Of a stretch of DNA of 64,000 nt, positions 8,221 through 18,500 are shown piece by piece. Origin of the DNA: Nitrospirillum pindoramense (GTDB lineage: Bacteria; Pseudomonadota; Alphaproteobacteria; Azospirillales; Azospirillaceae); NCBI RefSeq assembly GCF_007827955.1, contig NZ_VITR01000005.1:372001-436000 (forward strand), in the 5' to 3' direction. Each line of letters opens with the position of its first letter. The stretch's first letter is position 1. Under the pieces are notes generated by a model, which saw only the letters and a program-made list of their open reading frames with translations, was not told where the DNA came from and made no database searches. The translations under genes were made by a program, and so were the position numbers.

Positions 8221-9873
8221 ATGCCTGGGTCGTCTTTTGTCCGTCACCTGGGCGCGCGCCGCCTGGGCGCGCGATTGCTCGCGTGTGCCCGCGCCAAATC
8301 CGCGCCGACTTCCCTCATGTCCGTGCTGACCATGGCCGGCGCGCTGACGCTGATGCTGTGGCCGGCGCTCCTCAACGGCTTCCCCATCGTCTTTTTCGAC
8401 ACCGGCGGCTACATCGAAGCGGCGGCGGACCATAAGCTGGTCGAGGGGCGATCCCTGGCCTATGGCCTGTTCCTGCAGGCGACGTCCCTGAACTGGCGCA
8501 CCCTATGGGGGCCGGTGCTGGCGCAAAGCCTGCTGACCTTATGGATGCTGCGCCACCTGAGCGCCGGCCTGATGCCGAACCGGGGACGGACGGACGCGGC
8601 GCGCGATGGCGCCGCCCTGCTGGGCTTGGTGGCCGTGCTGTCGCTGGGCACCGGCATGGCCTGGTACAGCGCCCAGCTGATGCCCGACCTCGCCATTCCC
8701 CTGGTGGTGGGCAGCCTGTGGCTGCTGGCCTTCCGCTGGGCCTGGCTGTCCTGGGGCCAACGAATGGGCATCGCCATGGTGGGCGTGGTCGGGCTGTTGT
8801 CGCACATGTCCGGCATGGCCCTGGGCGGGGGCCTGATCGTGGTGCTGGCCGCGATGAAGGCCGCCGGCATGCTGACACGGCACCCGCGATCCTGGCGAAC
8901 CCTGCGCCTGCTTCCCGCCACCGCCATGGTGCTGGGCAGCATGCTGGCCCTGCCCCTGTTGAATGGTGTCGTCACCGGCCAGGCCCGCCTGACCCCTGGG
9001 GGCCCCCTGTTCCTGTTCGGCAGCCTGCTGCAACAGGGCCAGGTGCGCCGCCTGCTGGACGAGCGGTGCGCCGAAGACCCGCATGCCTACGCCCTGTGCC
9101 GGTATCGCCACCGCCTGCCCGCCACGGCGGATGAATTCCTGTGGGGCGAGGAATCACCTCTGGTGGCGCTGGGCGGATGGCAGGGCATGGCGGCGGAGGC
9201 CGGGCGGATCAACCTGGCGGTGATGCGGACCTACCCCCTGGCCCTGGCCCTGTCATCCCTACAGGCCGGCGTGGAGCAGTTCTTCCGCGTCCAATCAGGG
9301 GATGGGCTGGGTGAGTTCCATGACAGCACCCGAGCGGTCATGCATCGCGTGCTTCCGGCGTCCGAGGCCGCCTTCCTCAAGGCCGACCAGCAGAGCGAGG
9401 GGCCGACCCCCGGCATGGCCGATCTTTCCAATTACCTGACGGTGCCCTTGGCCTTCCTGGCCCTGGCGGCGCTGGGCGCGCTGATCCCCCAAGCGGTAAG
9501 GCGTCGGGACGGCGTGGCGCTGGGGGCGCTGGTCTTCCTCTGGGCGGCGCTGGCCGGCAACGCCCTTATCTGTGGGGCTCTGTCCAACCCGCACGACCGA
9601 TATCAGAACCGCCTGGTGTGGATGGTGCCCGTCTTCGCACTGGCCATCGACCGGCGCCTGCGCCAGGCGGACGGTGCTCAAGAGGTCGCGGCGCCATCCC
9701 CGGCGCCGTATGCGTCGAGCCCGTGGTTCCGGTTGCGCCGCCGGCTGGCGCGGGGGGTGGCGCTGCCGGTGGTGGGGGCCGGCGCCGACCTTGTGCTGCC
9801 CGACATCCTGGCGCCGGATATCATGGTGATGGACCTGGCCCCTGTCGACCTGACGGGTCCCCAGCAACCCTGA
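8221..9873 (+). CDS. Polytopic membrane protein, possibly GT-C-like
   Basis: About 550 residues with roughly nine to eleven hydrophobic segments, for example near residues 38-58, 90-110, 130-150, 155-175, 185-225, 240-260, 420-440 and 445-470. An exoplasmic-type loop of about 120 residues with charged and Cys residues separates the two membrane halves. The motif SNPHDRYQNRLVW before the last helix resembles the HDRYQ/R signature seen in some bacterial GT-C-like membrane proteins, but I cannot assign a substrate. The ATG at 8221 is preferred to an upstream TTG at 8203. The next gene is a sensor kinase on the same strand, about 120 bases on; no functional link is evident. Confidence 0.55.
   Translation: MPGSSFVRHLGARRLGARLLACARAKSAPTSLMSVLTMAGALTLMLWPALLNGFPIVFFDTGGYIEAAADHKLVEGRSLAYGLFLQATSLNWRTLWGPVLAQSLLTLWMLRHLSAGLMPNRGRTDAARDGAALLGLVAVLSLGTGMAWYSAQLMPDLAIPLVVGSLWLLAFRWAWLSWGQRMGIAMVGVVGLLSHMSGMALGGGLIVVLAAMKAAGMLTRHPRSWRTLRLLPATAMVLGSMLALPLLNGVVTGQARLTPGGPLFLFGSLLQQGQVRRLLDERCAEDPHAYALCRYRHRLPATADEFLWGEESPLVALGGWQGMAAEAGRINLAVMRTYPLALALSSLQAGVEQFFRVQSGDGLGEFHDSTRAVMHRVLPASEAAFLKADQQSEGPTPGMADLSNYLTVPLAFLALAALGALIPQAVRRRDGVALGALVFLWAALAGNALICGALSNPHDRYQNRLVWMVPVFALAIDRRLRQADGAQEVAAPSPAPYASSPWFRLRRRLARGVALPVVGAGADLVLPDILAPDIMVMDLAPVDLTGPQQP
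9486..9503 (-). repeat. Rep-iteron-like match in coding sequence
   Basis: CCCCCAAGCGGTAAGGCG matches the dispersed iteron CCCCCAAGCGGTAAGGAT at 16 of 18 bases. It encodes IPQAVRR of the membrane protein and may be fortuitous, but the exact core of the copies at 34176 and 38468 is shared. Confidence 0.4.
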
Positions 9874-9993
9874 CCTTCTTGGTAAGGCGTAAATCCGCGT
9901 TGATTGCGTTACGCTTTTTCCGTGCCTTCAGCTCCCCTTGCCGCCTGCCACGCCAGCGCCCCGCATGATCGCCTGCCGTCGACGGCGCAAACC

Positions 9994-12813
9994 ATGGAAT
10001 CGCGGATGATCCGCCTCTCCCTCCCCGTGCGCCTGTTGCTGGCCATCCTGCCAGCCGCCGGCATCATGCTGGGGGGGATGATCCTGGTCACGGTACACCT
10101 GAGCCAGCAGGTGGTGGAGCACTTCGTCAACGACTATGGCCGCGACACCGCCCAACGCGAAGCCCTGGCCATCAGCGCTAGCGTGAAGGAGGCGATGACC
10201 CTTGCGGAGGGGACCGCCCGCATGGTCTCCGCGCTGGCGGCGACGCGCGAAGTCGAAGGCGGGCGCCTGACATTGAGCGACCGCCGACAGGTCACGGAGT
10301 ACCTGCGCCAGGCGGCCGCCCTGCATCCCGAGGTCGCGGGCATCTGGTTCTATGCCGAACCGGACGCGCTGGGTCCCGACGGCGCGGCGCTGGCGGCCCA
10401 TGACGCGCAGGTGGGGATGCCGGGCACCGGCCGTTACGCCCTGCACGCCAGCAGCCAGGAAGGCACGGTGCGCCTAGCCCCGCCGCCAGCGGATTTCGAT
10501 GTCCAGGATTATTATGCCCGCGCCGCGCGGCGCCACCGCCTAACCGTCCTGCCTCCCCACGAATTTCCCATCCTGGGCGTGCCGACCATCGTGGTGTCGC
10601 ATGCCTATCCGGTCATGATGGGCGATCGGGTCATCGGCGTGGCCGGCATCGACCTGGACCAGAAGGCCCGCGCCCGCATTTATGACGGCCACCGCCCCTT
10701 TGGCGCGCCCGTCGCCATCATCAACACCTCGGAGGTTTGGGTCTACCATTCCGACCACGCCCTGGTGGGCAGCACCGCCACCTTCGGCAATGGGCCGGGC
10801 GATCAATTTTCGGTCGGGGAGCAGGTGTTCGTCGACCAGGCGCAACCTTACAGCCTGGAGCGCCGCCTGGCCGATGGGACGCGCCTGAAGCGCTTCACCT
10901 GGCCTGTGGATCTCTTCCCCGGCGAAGGGCGGCGTCTGCTGGTCATGGATGTGCCGCTGGACCGGCTGGCGGGGCCCTTCGCCGGCATCCGCACCGCCAT
11001 CCTGGTGGCGGGCGTGCTCTGTGCCCTGCTGCTGACCGGCCTGATGGTGGCGGCCGTGCGCCTGATCGTGGCCCAGCCCCTGAAGCGCCTGCAGGCCGGG
11101 GTGGATGGCCTGAGCCAGGGGGATTACGACCGGACCCTGCCCGACCAGGACCGCCCCGACGTCATCGGCGACCTCGCCCGGGGGCTGGAGGATTTCCGCC
11201 GGACACTGGTGGAGCGCGACAGCCTGCGTCGCGACCTGCAGCGGGTCGCCGCCTGCATCGCCGTGGCACATGACGCCATTTACATGATGAGCCGGGATTA
11301 TGACGTGCTCTATGCCAACGACCAGGCCCTGACCCTGGTTGGCGTTACCGACGCGAAGGATCTGCTGGGCCGACGCATTTCGCAGTTCGTCACACCGGAA
11401 ACGGCGGCGGCGCTGGCGGCCTTGCGCCAACAGATCAGCGTCAGCCTGGCCCACAAAGGCGTGTGGACGGGGCGCATCGACAATTGGGCCACGCTGACGG
11501 GCTATGAGGTGGAAGCGGTGGAGTTCACCGCCAGCATAGACCCCGGCGGCGATATCCTGGTGGTGGCGCGCGATGTATCGGAGCGTGACCGTGTCGAACG
11601 GGAACGCCAGGTGCTGCAACGGCAAATCCTGCAACAGGACAAGCTGGAAACGGTCGGCCAACTGGCAAGTGGCGTCGCCCATGACTTCAATAACCTTCTG
11701 GGTGCCATCCTGGGCTATGCCGGCTTCCTGTCCACCGATCTGGCGGCGGGTTCGGCGGCGCGGGGCTATGCCGACCGCATCCTGGAGGTGGGCGCCCGCG
11801 CCAAGGATTTGGTTCGGCAAATCCTGGGCTTCGCCCGCACCGACGCCGGCGTGCAGGAGGTGGTGCCGGCCCGAACCATCATCGAGGACGCGCAGGTGGT
11901 GCTGCGTTCGACCGTACCAGCCACCACCCGTCTGACCTGCACGGCGGAGGAGGGTCTACCCCCCCTGCGTGCCAACCCGACCCAGATGATGCAGGTTCTG
12001 ATGAACCTGGTGATCAACGCGCATGACGCCCGCCGGGGCGATGCCGGTGACATCACCATCCGCCTGAACCGCGGCCCCCTTCCCTTCGCTTTCCCACCGG
12101 ACTGGGCGACCGCGGAAATTGTCCCGGCGCCGGCAGGGGTGCCGCACGTGGTGCTGGAGGTCGCCGACCAGGGCAGCGGCCTGCCCCCGGACCACCTGGC
12201 CCGCATGTTCGAGCCCTTCTTCACCACCAAGGGGCAGGACAAAGGCACCGGGCTGGGCCTGGCCAACGTCCTCAGCATCGTGAAGGCGCATGGCGGCGGC
12301 CTGGCCGTGGCCAGCAGGCCGGGTGCCGGCACCGTCATTCGGATCACCCTGCCCAGCTTTTCCGGGCCCAGCTTTTCAGGGCCGGCGGCCATGGCCGCGG
12401 CCGACGAACAGTCCGAAACAGCCCGCACCGCTCCCCCCGCCATCCTGCGGGTCCTGGTGGTTGACGACACCGAGGCCATGGGCGAACTGCTGCGGGAGGG
12501 GCTGAGCCGTCGGGGCCATGAGGTCACCGTGTGCGGTGATCCCCGGGCCGCGCTGGACCTGCTGTCTGACACGGCGTCGGGCTTCAATGCCCTGATCACC
12601 GACCAGGTGATGCCCGGCATGACGGGCATGAGCCTGATCCATGCCGCCAAGGGCCGTCATCCCGGGCTGATTTGCGTACTATGCACCGGCTACAGCGCCA
12701 ACGTGGACGAAGCCGCCGCGCGCGCCGGCGGCGCCGACGCGTTTTTCATCAAACCCCTGTCGGTAAAGGCCCTCATGGATCGGCTGGACGCGCTGTACGA
12801 CACGCGTCGCTGA
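9994..12813 (+). CDS. Hybrid sensor histidine kinase (Cache-HAMP-PAS-HisKA-HATPase-REC)
   Basis: About 939 residues. Order: membrane helix (about 10-30); a large periplasmic double-Cache-like sensor (about 35-300), with a segment VIGVAGIDLDQKARARIYDG typical of these domains; membrane helix (about 318-340); HAMP; PAS (about 420-540); HisKA with the phospho-acceptor His in GVAHDFNNLLGAILGYA; an HATPase with DQGSGLPPDH and GTGLGLANV; and a C-terminal receiver with Asp in LITDQVMPG and Lys in FFIKPLS. It should sense a small periplasmic ligand and pass phosphate to its own receiver. No partner regulator is adjacent. The start is uncertain: ATG 9994 or ATG 10006. Confidence 0.9.
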   Translation: MESRMIRLSLPVRLLLAILPAAGIMLGGMILVTVHLSQQVVEHFVNDYGRDTAQREALAISASVKEAMTLAEGTARMVSALAATREVEGGRLTLSDRRQVTEYLRQAAALHPEVAGIWFYAEPDALGPDGAALAAHDAQVGMPGTGRYALHASSQEGTVRLAPPPADFDVQDYYARAARRHRLTVLPPHEFPILGVPTIVVSHAYPVMMGDRVIGVAGIDLDQKARARIYDGHRPFGAPVAIINTSEVWVYHSDHALVGSTATFGNGPGDQFSVGEQVFVDQAQPYSLERRLADGTRLKRFTWPVDLFPGEGRRLLVMDVPLDRLAGPFAGIRTAILVAGVLCALLLTGLMVAAVRLIVAQPLKRLQAGVDGLSQGDYDRTLPDQDRPDVIGDLARGLEDFRRTLVERDSLRRDLQRVAACIAVAHDAIYMMSRDYDVLYANDQALTLVGVTDAKDLLGRRISQFVTPETAAALAALRQQISVSLAHKGVWTGRIDNWATLTGYEVEAVEFTASIDPGGDILVVARDVSERDRVERERQVLQRQILQQDKLETVGQLASGVAHDFNNLLGAILGYAGFLSTDLAAGSAARGYADRILEVGARAKDLVRQILGFARTDAGVQEVVPARTIIEDAQVVLRSTVPATTRLTCTAEEGLPPLRANPTQMMQVLMNLVINAHDARRGDAGDITIRLNRGPLPFAFPPDWATAEIVPAPAGVPHVVLEVADQGSGLPPDHLARMFEPFFTTKGQDKGTGLGLANVLSIVKAHGGGLAVASRPGAGTVIRITLPSFSGPSFSGPAAMAAADEQSETARTAPPAILRVLVVDDTEAMGELLREGLSRRGHEVTVCGDPRAALDLLSDTASGFNALITDQVMPGMTGMSLIHAAKGRHPGLICVLCTGYSANVDEAAARAGGADAFFIKPLSVKALMDRLDALYDTRR

Positions 12814-12822
12814 GCGCCCCCG

Positions 12823-13479
12823 TCAGGGGTGGATGCGGCTGGGGAACCAGCTGTCCATGCTGCCCCGGTCCAGCCAGCGGCCATAGGCGTAGGGGGCCGC
12901 ATAGGCGCCACCGTAGGAATAGGGGCCACCATAGTAAGGATAGGCGCCATCCAGGCCGCCATCCACCCAGCCGCCGGGCCCCCCACCCCAGGGACCGCCC
13001 CAGCCGCCCCCACCCCAGGCGCCATTGTGCGGGTGGCCAGTGACGTTGCCTTGGGATACCGACAGTGAGAACGCGATGCCCGTGTCCTGGCAGGGGCGGA
13101 ACGGATTGCCATCTTCGCCGTAGTTCAATGTGGCGCCGGCCCCGCGCTCGATCATCCCGCCGCCGAAGCCGATGCCCATGGTGACACTGCCCCCGACGCG
13201 GCAGTTGGTGTCCTTGGATTTCCAGCCATCATCCTCTGGCGGGCGCGCGGCCACGACACCATCGTCCCGTCCATCGGCGGTGGCGACACCCGGACCGTCG
13301 AGGACCGGCGGACGCGTCGGCCCCTCATCAATGGCATTGACCGGGGCGCTGGCCGCGCCGGCGGGTGTCGCCACCGTCTGGGTTTGCGCGCGGGCGCCCA
13401 TCGCGAAACAGACCGCGGCCAAGGCCAGGGCGGACACCAAGGATTTGGCCGGGAATTTCGATGTCGGGGCGGCAGGCAT
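12823..13479 (-). CDS. Glycine-rich secreted protein, unknown function
   Basis: A 218-residue protein starting MPAAPTSKFPAKSL with a clear signal peptide (cleavage near MGARAQ). The middle is Pro/Asp-rich. A segment with two cysteines (KDTNCRVGGSVTMGIGFGG, then FRPCQDTG) resembles small outer-membrane or surface proteins. The last 60 residues are Gly/Trp/Tyr-rich with repeated GGPYSYGG-like units. The start at 13479 has GGAG upstream; the longer open frame to 13728 is not supported. It converges with the hybrid kinase gene and ends ten bases after it. A cell-surface or matrix role is a guess from composition. Confidence 0.6.
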   Translation of the reverse strand: MPAAPTSKFPAKSLVSALALAAVCFAMGARAQTQTVATPAGAASAPVNAIDEGPTRPPVLDGPGVATADGRDDGVVAARPPEDDGWKSKDTNCRVGGSVTMGIGFGGGMIERGAGATLNYGEDGNPFRPCQDTGIAFSLSVSQGNVTGHPHNGAWGGGGWGGPWGGGPGGWVDGGLDGAYPYYGGPYSYGGAYAAPYAYGRWLDRGSMDSWFPSRIHP

Positions 13480-13612
13480 GTATCTCAACTCCAGAAACGG
13501 CGCCGGGAACGCGCCGACCCAATCCTTTTCGGATCGGGTACCCGTTTCCAATATGGCGCGGGCCACCCCAGTTTCCACGCCTTTCCTGACAGGAACCTGT
13601 CGATAAACCACT

Positions 13613-13631
13613 TTCCTTACGCGCTGGGGGC
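13613..13631 (+). repeat. Dispersed Rep-iteron copy at GT4 stop codon
   Basis: TTCCTTACGCGCTGGGGGC matches the origin iterons (for example 30043-30061) and contains the TAA stop codon of the minus-strand glycosyltransferase. It lies about 16 kb from the origin array. Confidence 0.6.
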
Positions 13632-14924
13632 TGCGTCCTTGGGCGTGGCGTGGCGCTGCGATACCCGCTGCGCCGGCCAGCGACCCGCCGCCAAGTCGTC
13701 GATCAAGCGCATTTGCGCCGGCAAGCATACGTTTTCCAGGTCATATCGCTGCACGATCGTCTCCCGCGCGCGGTGGCGCAGGCGCCCCAGCCGTTCGCGA
13801 TCCGCCAAGGCGGCGGCGACGGTCCGCGCCAGCCCCTGGGGCGAGAAGAAGTCGACCAGCAGGCCGTTCTGACCGTGCTTGATGACCTCACGCACAGGTG
13901 CCGTGTCGGACGCGACCACCAGACAGCCGCTGGCCAGCGCTTCCATCAAGGACCACGACAGCACGAAGGGATAGGTCAGGTAGACATGGACAGCCGACAC
14001 GCGCAGCACCGACAGGAAGGTGTCATAGGGCACCTTGCCCAGGAAGTGGACGCGCGCGAGGTCGAGTTGATCCCCCACCTCCGCCATGTACTTCGCGCGA
14101 TAGTGGGGATGGTCCTGCGGGCGTGTGCCATAGCTGACGTCGTCGCCGCCCACGATCACCACCTGGGCGTTGGGCCGCTGCCGCATCAATTCCGGCAGGG
14201 CGCGCAGGAAAGTGTGGAAACCGCGATAGGGTTCCAGGTTGCGATTGACGAAGGTGATCACCTCATCCCCTGCCCGCAACACCAGGGGGGTGGCGGCCCC
14301 GTCGGGCGTGACCGTCAGCACCGCAGCCGGATCTGGACAAACCAGGCGGGTATCCACGCCGTCATGCACGATGGCGACCCGGCGTCTGAAATCGGCCGGA
14401 AGGCACTGCGCCTGCCATCGGGTGGGCGTGATGCCCGCGTCCATGGCCTGCAGCCCGTGCAACAGCACACTGTTCTTGATACGGATGCGAAAGACGTCAT
14501 CCAAGACCGGCGGAAACTCGGGATCGAAGCCGACATCCGCACCGTGGGCATTGTAAAAGAACTCCAGGTAGGCCAGCAGCTTGGCCTTTGGAAACACGTC
14601 CTTCAGAAACAGGGCCTCCCCCCAGCCTGGGTGGGCGCAGATCACATCGGGAACGAAACCCTGTTGTGCCAACTGAATGCAGGCGCGCAAGACGGTTTGC
14701 CCCCGCCGCACCGCGGCTTCGAAGGACGCGACATAATGGTGGATGCCCTGGGTGGCGCCAGCAGGCGATGGGTACCGAACCATGACCATGCCGTGCGGCA
14801 GGGGAAGGTCGGAACAGTTCGCCTGGTCGCCCAGGCAAACGACCTCATGCCCAGCCGCGGCCAGGCGGATGGCCAAGTGGCGATATTGGCCGGGGAAGTT
14901 CTGGTGAACGAACAGCAGCCTCAT
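13617..14924 (-). CDS. Glycosyltransferase family 4
   Basis: A 435-residue cytosolic glycosyltransferase with a GT-B fold. The N-terminal domain begins MRLLFVHQNFPGQYRHLA. The C-terminal donor-binding domain contains FVNRNLEPYRGFHTFLRALP, VVIVGGDDVSYG, VHFLGKVPYDTFLSVL and the ExxxxxxG-type motif in SWSLMEALASGCLVVASDTAPVREVI. Known members transfer sugars from nucleotide donors onto glycans. The start overlaps the methyltransferase stop by four bases (ATGA), so the genes are translationally coupled. It is the last gene of the 20.5-13.6 kb surface-glycan group. Its stop codon lies inside an iteron-like repeat. Confidence 0.88.
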   Translation of the reverse strand: MRLLFVHQNFPGQYRHLAIRLAAAGHEVVCLGDQANCSDLPLPHGMVMVRYPSPAGATQGIHHYVASFEAAVRRGQTVLRACIQLAQQGFVPDVICAHPGWGEALFLKDVFPKAKLLAYLEFFYNAHGADVGFDPEFPPVLDDVFRIRIKNSVLLHGLQAMDAGITPTRWQAQCLPADFRRRVAIVHDGVDTRLVCPDPAAVLTVTPDGAATPLVLRAGDEVITFVNRNLEPYRGFHTFLRALPELMRQRPNAQVVIVGGDDVSYGTRPQDHPHYRAKYMAEVGDQLDLARVHFLGKVPYDTFLSVLRVSAVHVYLTYPFVLSWSLMEALASGCLVVASDTAPVREVIKHGQNGLLVDFFSPQGLARTVAAALADRERLGRLRHRARETIVQRYDLENVCLPAQMRLIDDLAAGRWPAQRVSQRHATPKDAAPSA

Positions 14925-15517
14925 GATGCGGTGTCGACACCCGCCGGCGGGGTAACGTAAGCGATCGCCCAGAGATTGAAGCTGGCCTCATCCCTGGTGA
15001 CCTTTACATGGCCGAATCCGGCATCCAGCAGCGCCTTGCCCAGGGTTCGCGCGGTAAAGCCCGTGTGGTGCGCCATATAGTGATTGCCGTGCGCGATGGA
15101 AGCGCGCAACCCGAACACCATGTCCAGCGGGGCTACCGGACCGGCCGGGGACATATAGGCGGGCTCATCCAGCTTGTCCTCAAGCACAAGGCGGGCGATG
15201 GCCTGCAGGTCCGGCAAGGTTATCAAGGCGAAGCCATCCGTCTTCAGCACCCGCCGAAACTCCGCCAGCGCCACCGGCACCTCGTGCGCGTGCAGATGCT
15301 CGATGTTGTGGGAGGACCAGATGGCGTCCACGCTGGCATCGGCCACCATGGAAAGATCGGTGATCGATGTGACGATGTCGGGCCGCACGGCGGGATCGAT
15401 ATCGACCCGCACCTCACGCCATTCGCTGCTTGAAAACAGACTGTGCAGCTTATCCGGCCTGTAAACGCCGGAGCCGACGTGCAGGACGGTGCGCGAAACG
15501 CAGGATACTAGGGTCAT
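14921..15517 (-). CDS. SAM-dependent methyltransferase (class I, partial motif set)
   Basis: About 198 residues with a Rossmann-type methyltransferase pattern: VLHVGSG (motif I), VDIDPAVRPDIV (motif II acidic residue), ASVDAIWSSHNIEHL and LAEFRRVLKTDGFALITLPDL (post-motif region seen in Methyltransf_11). It most likely methylates a sugar or lipid-linked intermediate made by the flanking glycosyltransferases. The ATG at 15517 has GGAA six bases upstream; a GTG at 15535 overlapping the upstream stop (GTGA) is the alternative. The gene sits between two glycosyltransferases with overlapping ends. Confidence 0.8.
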   Translation of the reverse strand: MTLVSCVSRTVLHVGSGVYRPDKLHSLFSSSEWREVRVDIDPAVRPDIVTSITDLSMVADASVDAIWSSHNIEHLHAHEVPVALAEFRRVLKTDGFALITLPDLQAIARLVLEDKLDEPAYMSPAGPVAPLDMVFGLRASIAHGNHYMAHHTGFTARTLGKALLDAGFGHVKVTRDEASFNLWAIAYVTPPAGVDTAS

Positions 15518-15531
15518 GCTCAATTCCGAAC

Positions 15532-18500
15532 TCACGGGGAGGCCGTCCCCCTGCTGCCTGTCGGCACTATCCCCTGGCGACGCGCCAATTCCAACAGGGC
15601 ATCATTGATACGCGACGGCGGCACCCCCAGCGGCATCAGCATGCCACGGCCATGGTGACGCAGGCGCTCGGCCTGGGCACCAAGATCGAAGGCGGCGACG
15701 GTCAGACCGGCGGCCAGCATCTCGGTCAAGGTGTAAGACCAGGTTTCCGGCCATATCGAGGGCAGGAAACCAAGATGGGATTGGCTGGCGCGCAGCAGAT
15801 CCGGCGCCTCTTCCGGGCTATAGCGCCCCGCGACCCGAACCCGGCCGGTTTCCAGCAAAGGCGTGTCATCCTGGGTATAGCCCACCACCAGGAATTCCAG
15901 GGGCAGGTTCCGCGCCTGGGCATCCCGCGCACAATCCAGCAGCACGTCGTACCCCTTGACCATGCCGATGGCGCCGAGGACGGCCACCCTGACGGCGGAC
16001 GGATAGACCGGATCGGATGGCAGCGGGACGGGGGGCACCTCGAGATCGGGGTGGGGCCGCACCAACACGGGAATGGTCGCACCCGGCGATTGCGCCATGG
16101 CGAGAGGGGCTAGATAGGTCGTCAGGCGGCGCGCGGTGTCCTGCGTCGGGCAGACAACCCGCTGCGCCCTGGCCAAAAAAGCCGCCATGGACCGACGCCA
16201 TGCCGCGACGGATAAATCCGTCGGGTGGAGCCTGTGCCCGTTGCTCAGGACACAGGTCTCGCACACGGATACCGGTGGCTCACCGCAATAGCGGTCACTG
16301 CCATCGACCAGGTTGATCCGGGGGCAGATCCATACGTAGTCGTGCGCGTAGACCTCGTACGGCCACTGGCCGGCCAGCATGTCCAACAATATGGACGGAA
16401 CGCCCATGACATGGTGCACGACCATGCGATCCACCCCGAGGGCGCGCAAGTCGAGCATCAGCTGTGGCAACCCGGCTGCGCCTTTGTAAACCAAAGATCG
16501 GAGTTGCGGCATGTCCGGTATTTCCAGGAATACCCGGGGCGGCTTGGCCTGCCCCATGTCTCCCCTCTCGGTGACGGGCTGCCGCCAGCCTTCAGCCCGC
16601 AGAACGACGACCCCCACCCCTTCCGCGATCAAGGTCGCCACCTGGTCATTGACAAAGCGATCCGTTCCGCCGCCCAAGGCCGGGCAAACCACAAGGCAAT
16701 TCCGCGGGCCCAGGCTTTGAGCCCAGGCGAGGTCCAGGGCGCGCCGCGCCGGCAACAGCGGATCCGCGGCGATGTGCGCGTGCACCGCCGGCTCATAGTC
16801 GGGATGAAGGCGGTTCAGAGTCCTGATGGCCGCGGCGATGCGGTCCGATTTTTCCACACCGAAGGACGAGCCCCCGACATGGCCAACGAAGATGTCCAGG
16901 GCGGCGACATGGCGCCAACCGCGCGCCCGCGCCCGCCAGCAGAAATCATTCTCTTCACCATAGCCCTGACCAAACATTTCGGCATCGAAATAACCAACGT
17001 CGTCCAGGCAATCCCGCCGTATATAGAAACAGAAGCCGACGCCAGTGGGCATATCGGCGATTTGGCCGGCCAATGTCGCCGCAGCCAAGCCATCCAGGAA
17101 CGGTATTGAGGCGTTGGCCAAGGGTGTGCCACCGATATCAGGATAACTGAAGATGGTGGCGTCATTGGACAACGGGGTCACCGTGCCGATGGCGGCGTCC
17201 TGATAAGCGGCCAAAGTCAACCGATGCAGCCAATCGCCGTGAACCATGGCATCGGCATTCAGCAGTACCACATCACGATCAGGGTGCAGGGCCATGCCCC
17301 GATTGACCGTCCGCACAAAGCCGAGATTGCAGGCGTTGCGTAGCACGGTGGCCCAGCCCCGGGCCTCCACCTCATCCACCAGCGCCACCACAGCCGCGTC
17401 CGCGGGGGCATCAACGATCAGAATGATTTCAGTCGCGGGACGGGCGTAGGCGCCTTCCAGGCTGTCGCGTAGCGCCGATAGGCAGGCCCGGGTGACGTCC
17501 GCGTCACCATAAATGGGGACGATGACATCGACAGGCCGAGGGGACGCCCGGTCCAGGCCCCGGATTCCAGTACCCGGGCGGTGCCGTGGCGCGCCGCGCT
17601 CAGAATTCGATCCCAGAACGCTAGCCGGCCAATACACGGGCTCCTGGGTCGATGGAAGAATCCCCCGCACCCCTTCTTCCGCAGCCAGCATCGGCACGGT
17701 TTGCGCATCCGCCGGCTTGGCGTCCGCCTCGGGCCGGAATACCAAACGATGCGGCTGACCGTTGGGGCCCAGCAGGTCCAGAGCGACGGGCCGGGTCGGG
17801 CACGCGGCGTCCCAAGCCCGCACGATCAAGCCATTCCCCTCCTCCTCAGCGATCCGCATGGCGCGTGCGATGAGGCGAGGAGGTTGGGTGGCGGCGGGCT
17901 CCAAGGGCGCTCCCAGCGCCCGCGTACCATCAACGACGATGTCGAATCTGGCGCGCCCGGCGAGGGCCGTCGGCACGGTAAAACTGAACGGACACAGGCG
18001 CGCGTCAGCCGTTGTCACGCCTAGAGGCATCTGGGCCACCGCCAGGCCGTTCCAGCGCAGTTCAGCCCGTTGAGCCGACGCCCCAGCCACGCCATCAATG
18101 CGGCCGCCACAGGGGTAAGCCACGGCTGGAACGACACCGGATGCCACCAAGCCGCGCAGCATGCCCAAACAGGTTTCGTTGGTTTCCGCGTTCCAGCAAA
18201 GTGCGGGTATGATACGCTCAAGAATGCCCGGGAAGTCCGGCGAGGAAAGGGGTGTCGCCTGTGACAAGCCCACCGCAGCCAGGGGATGGACGCTGTCCAG
18301 ATCAAGGGCCCGCGTGAAGCAGGAGGCGGCGTGTTCCATCCGTCCACGGGCTAACGCGACGACCCCTTCAAGAACCATATCAGCGGCAATGCCACTGGAC
18401 CGGGCCAAATGGGCCGCGCGGTGGGCCGCATCGTCCAGGCGCCCCGCGCCAAGGGCCGCCTGTACCAGGTAACGCAGACCCTCAAGCCGGGCCTCGGGCC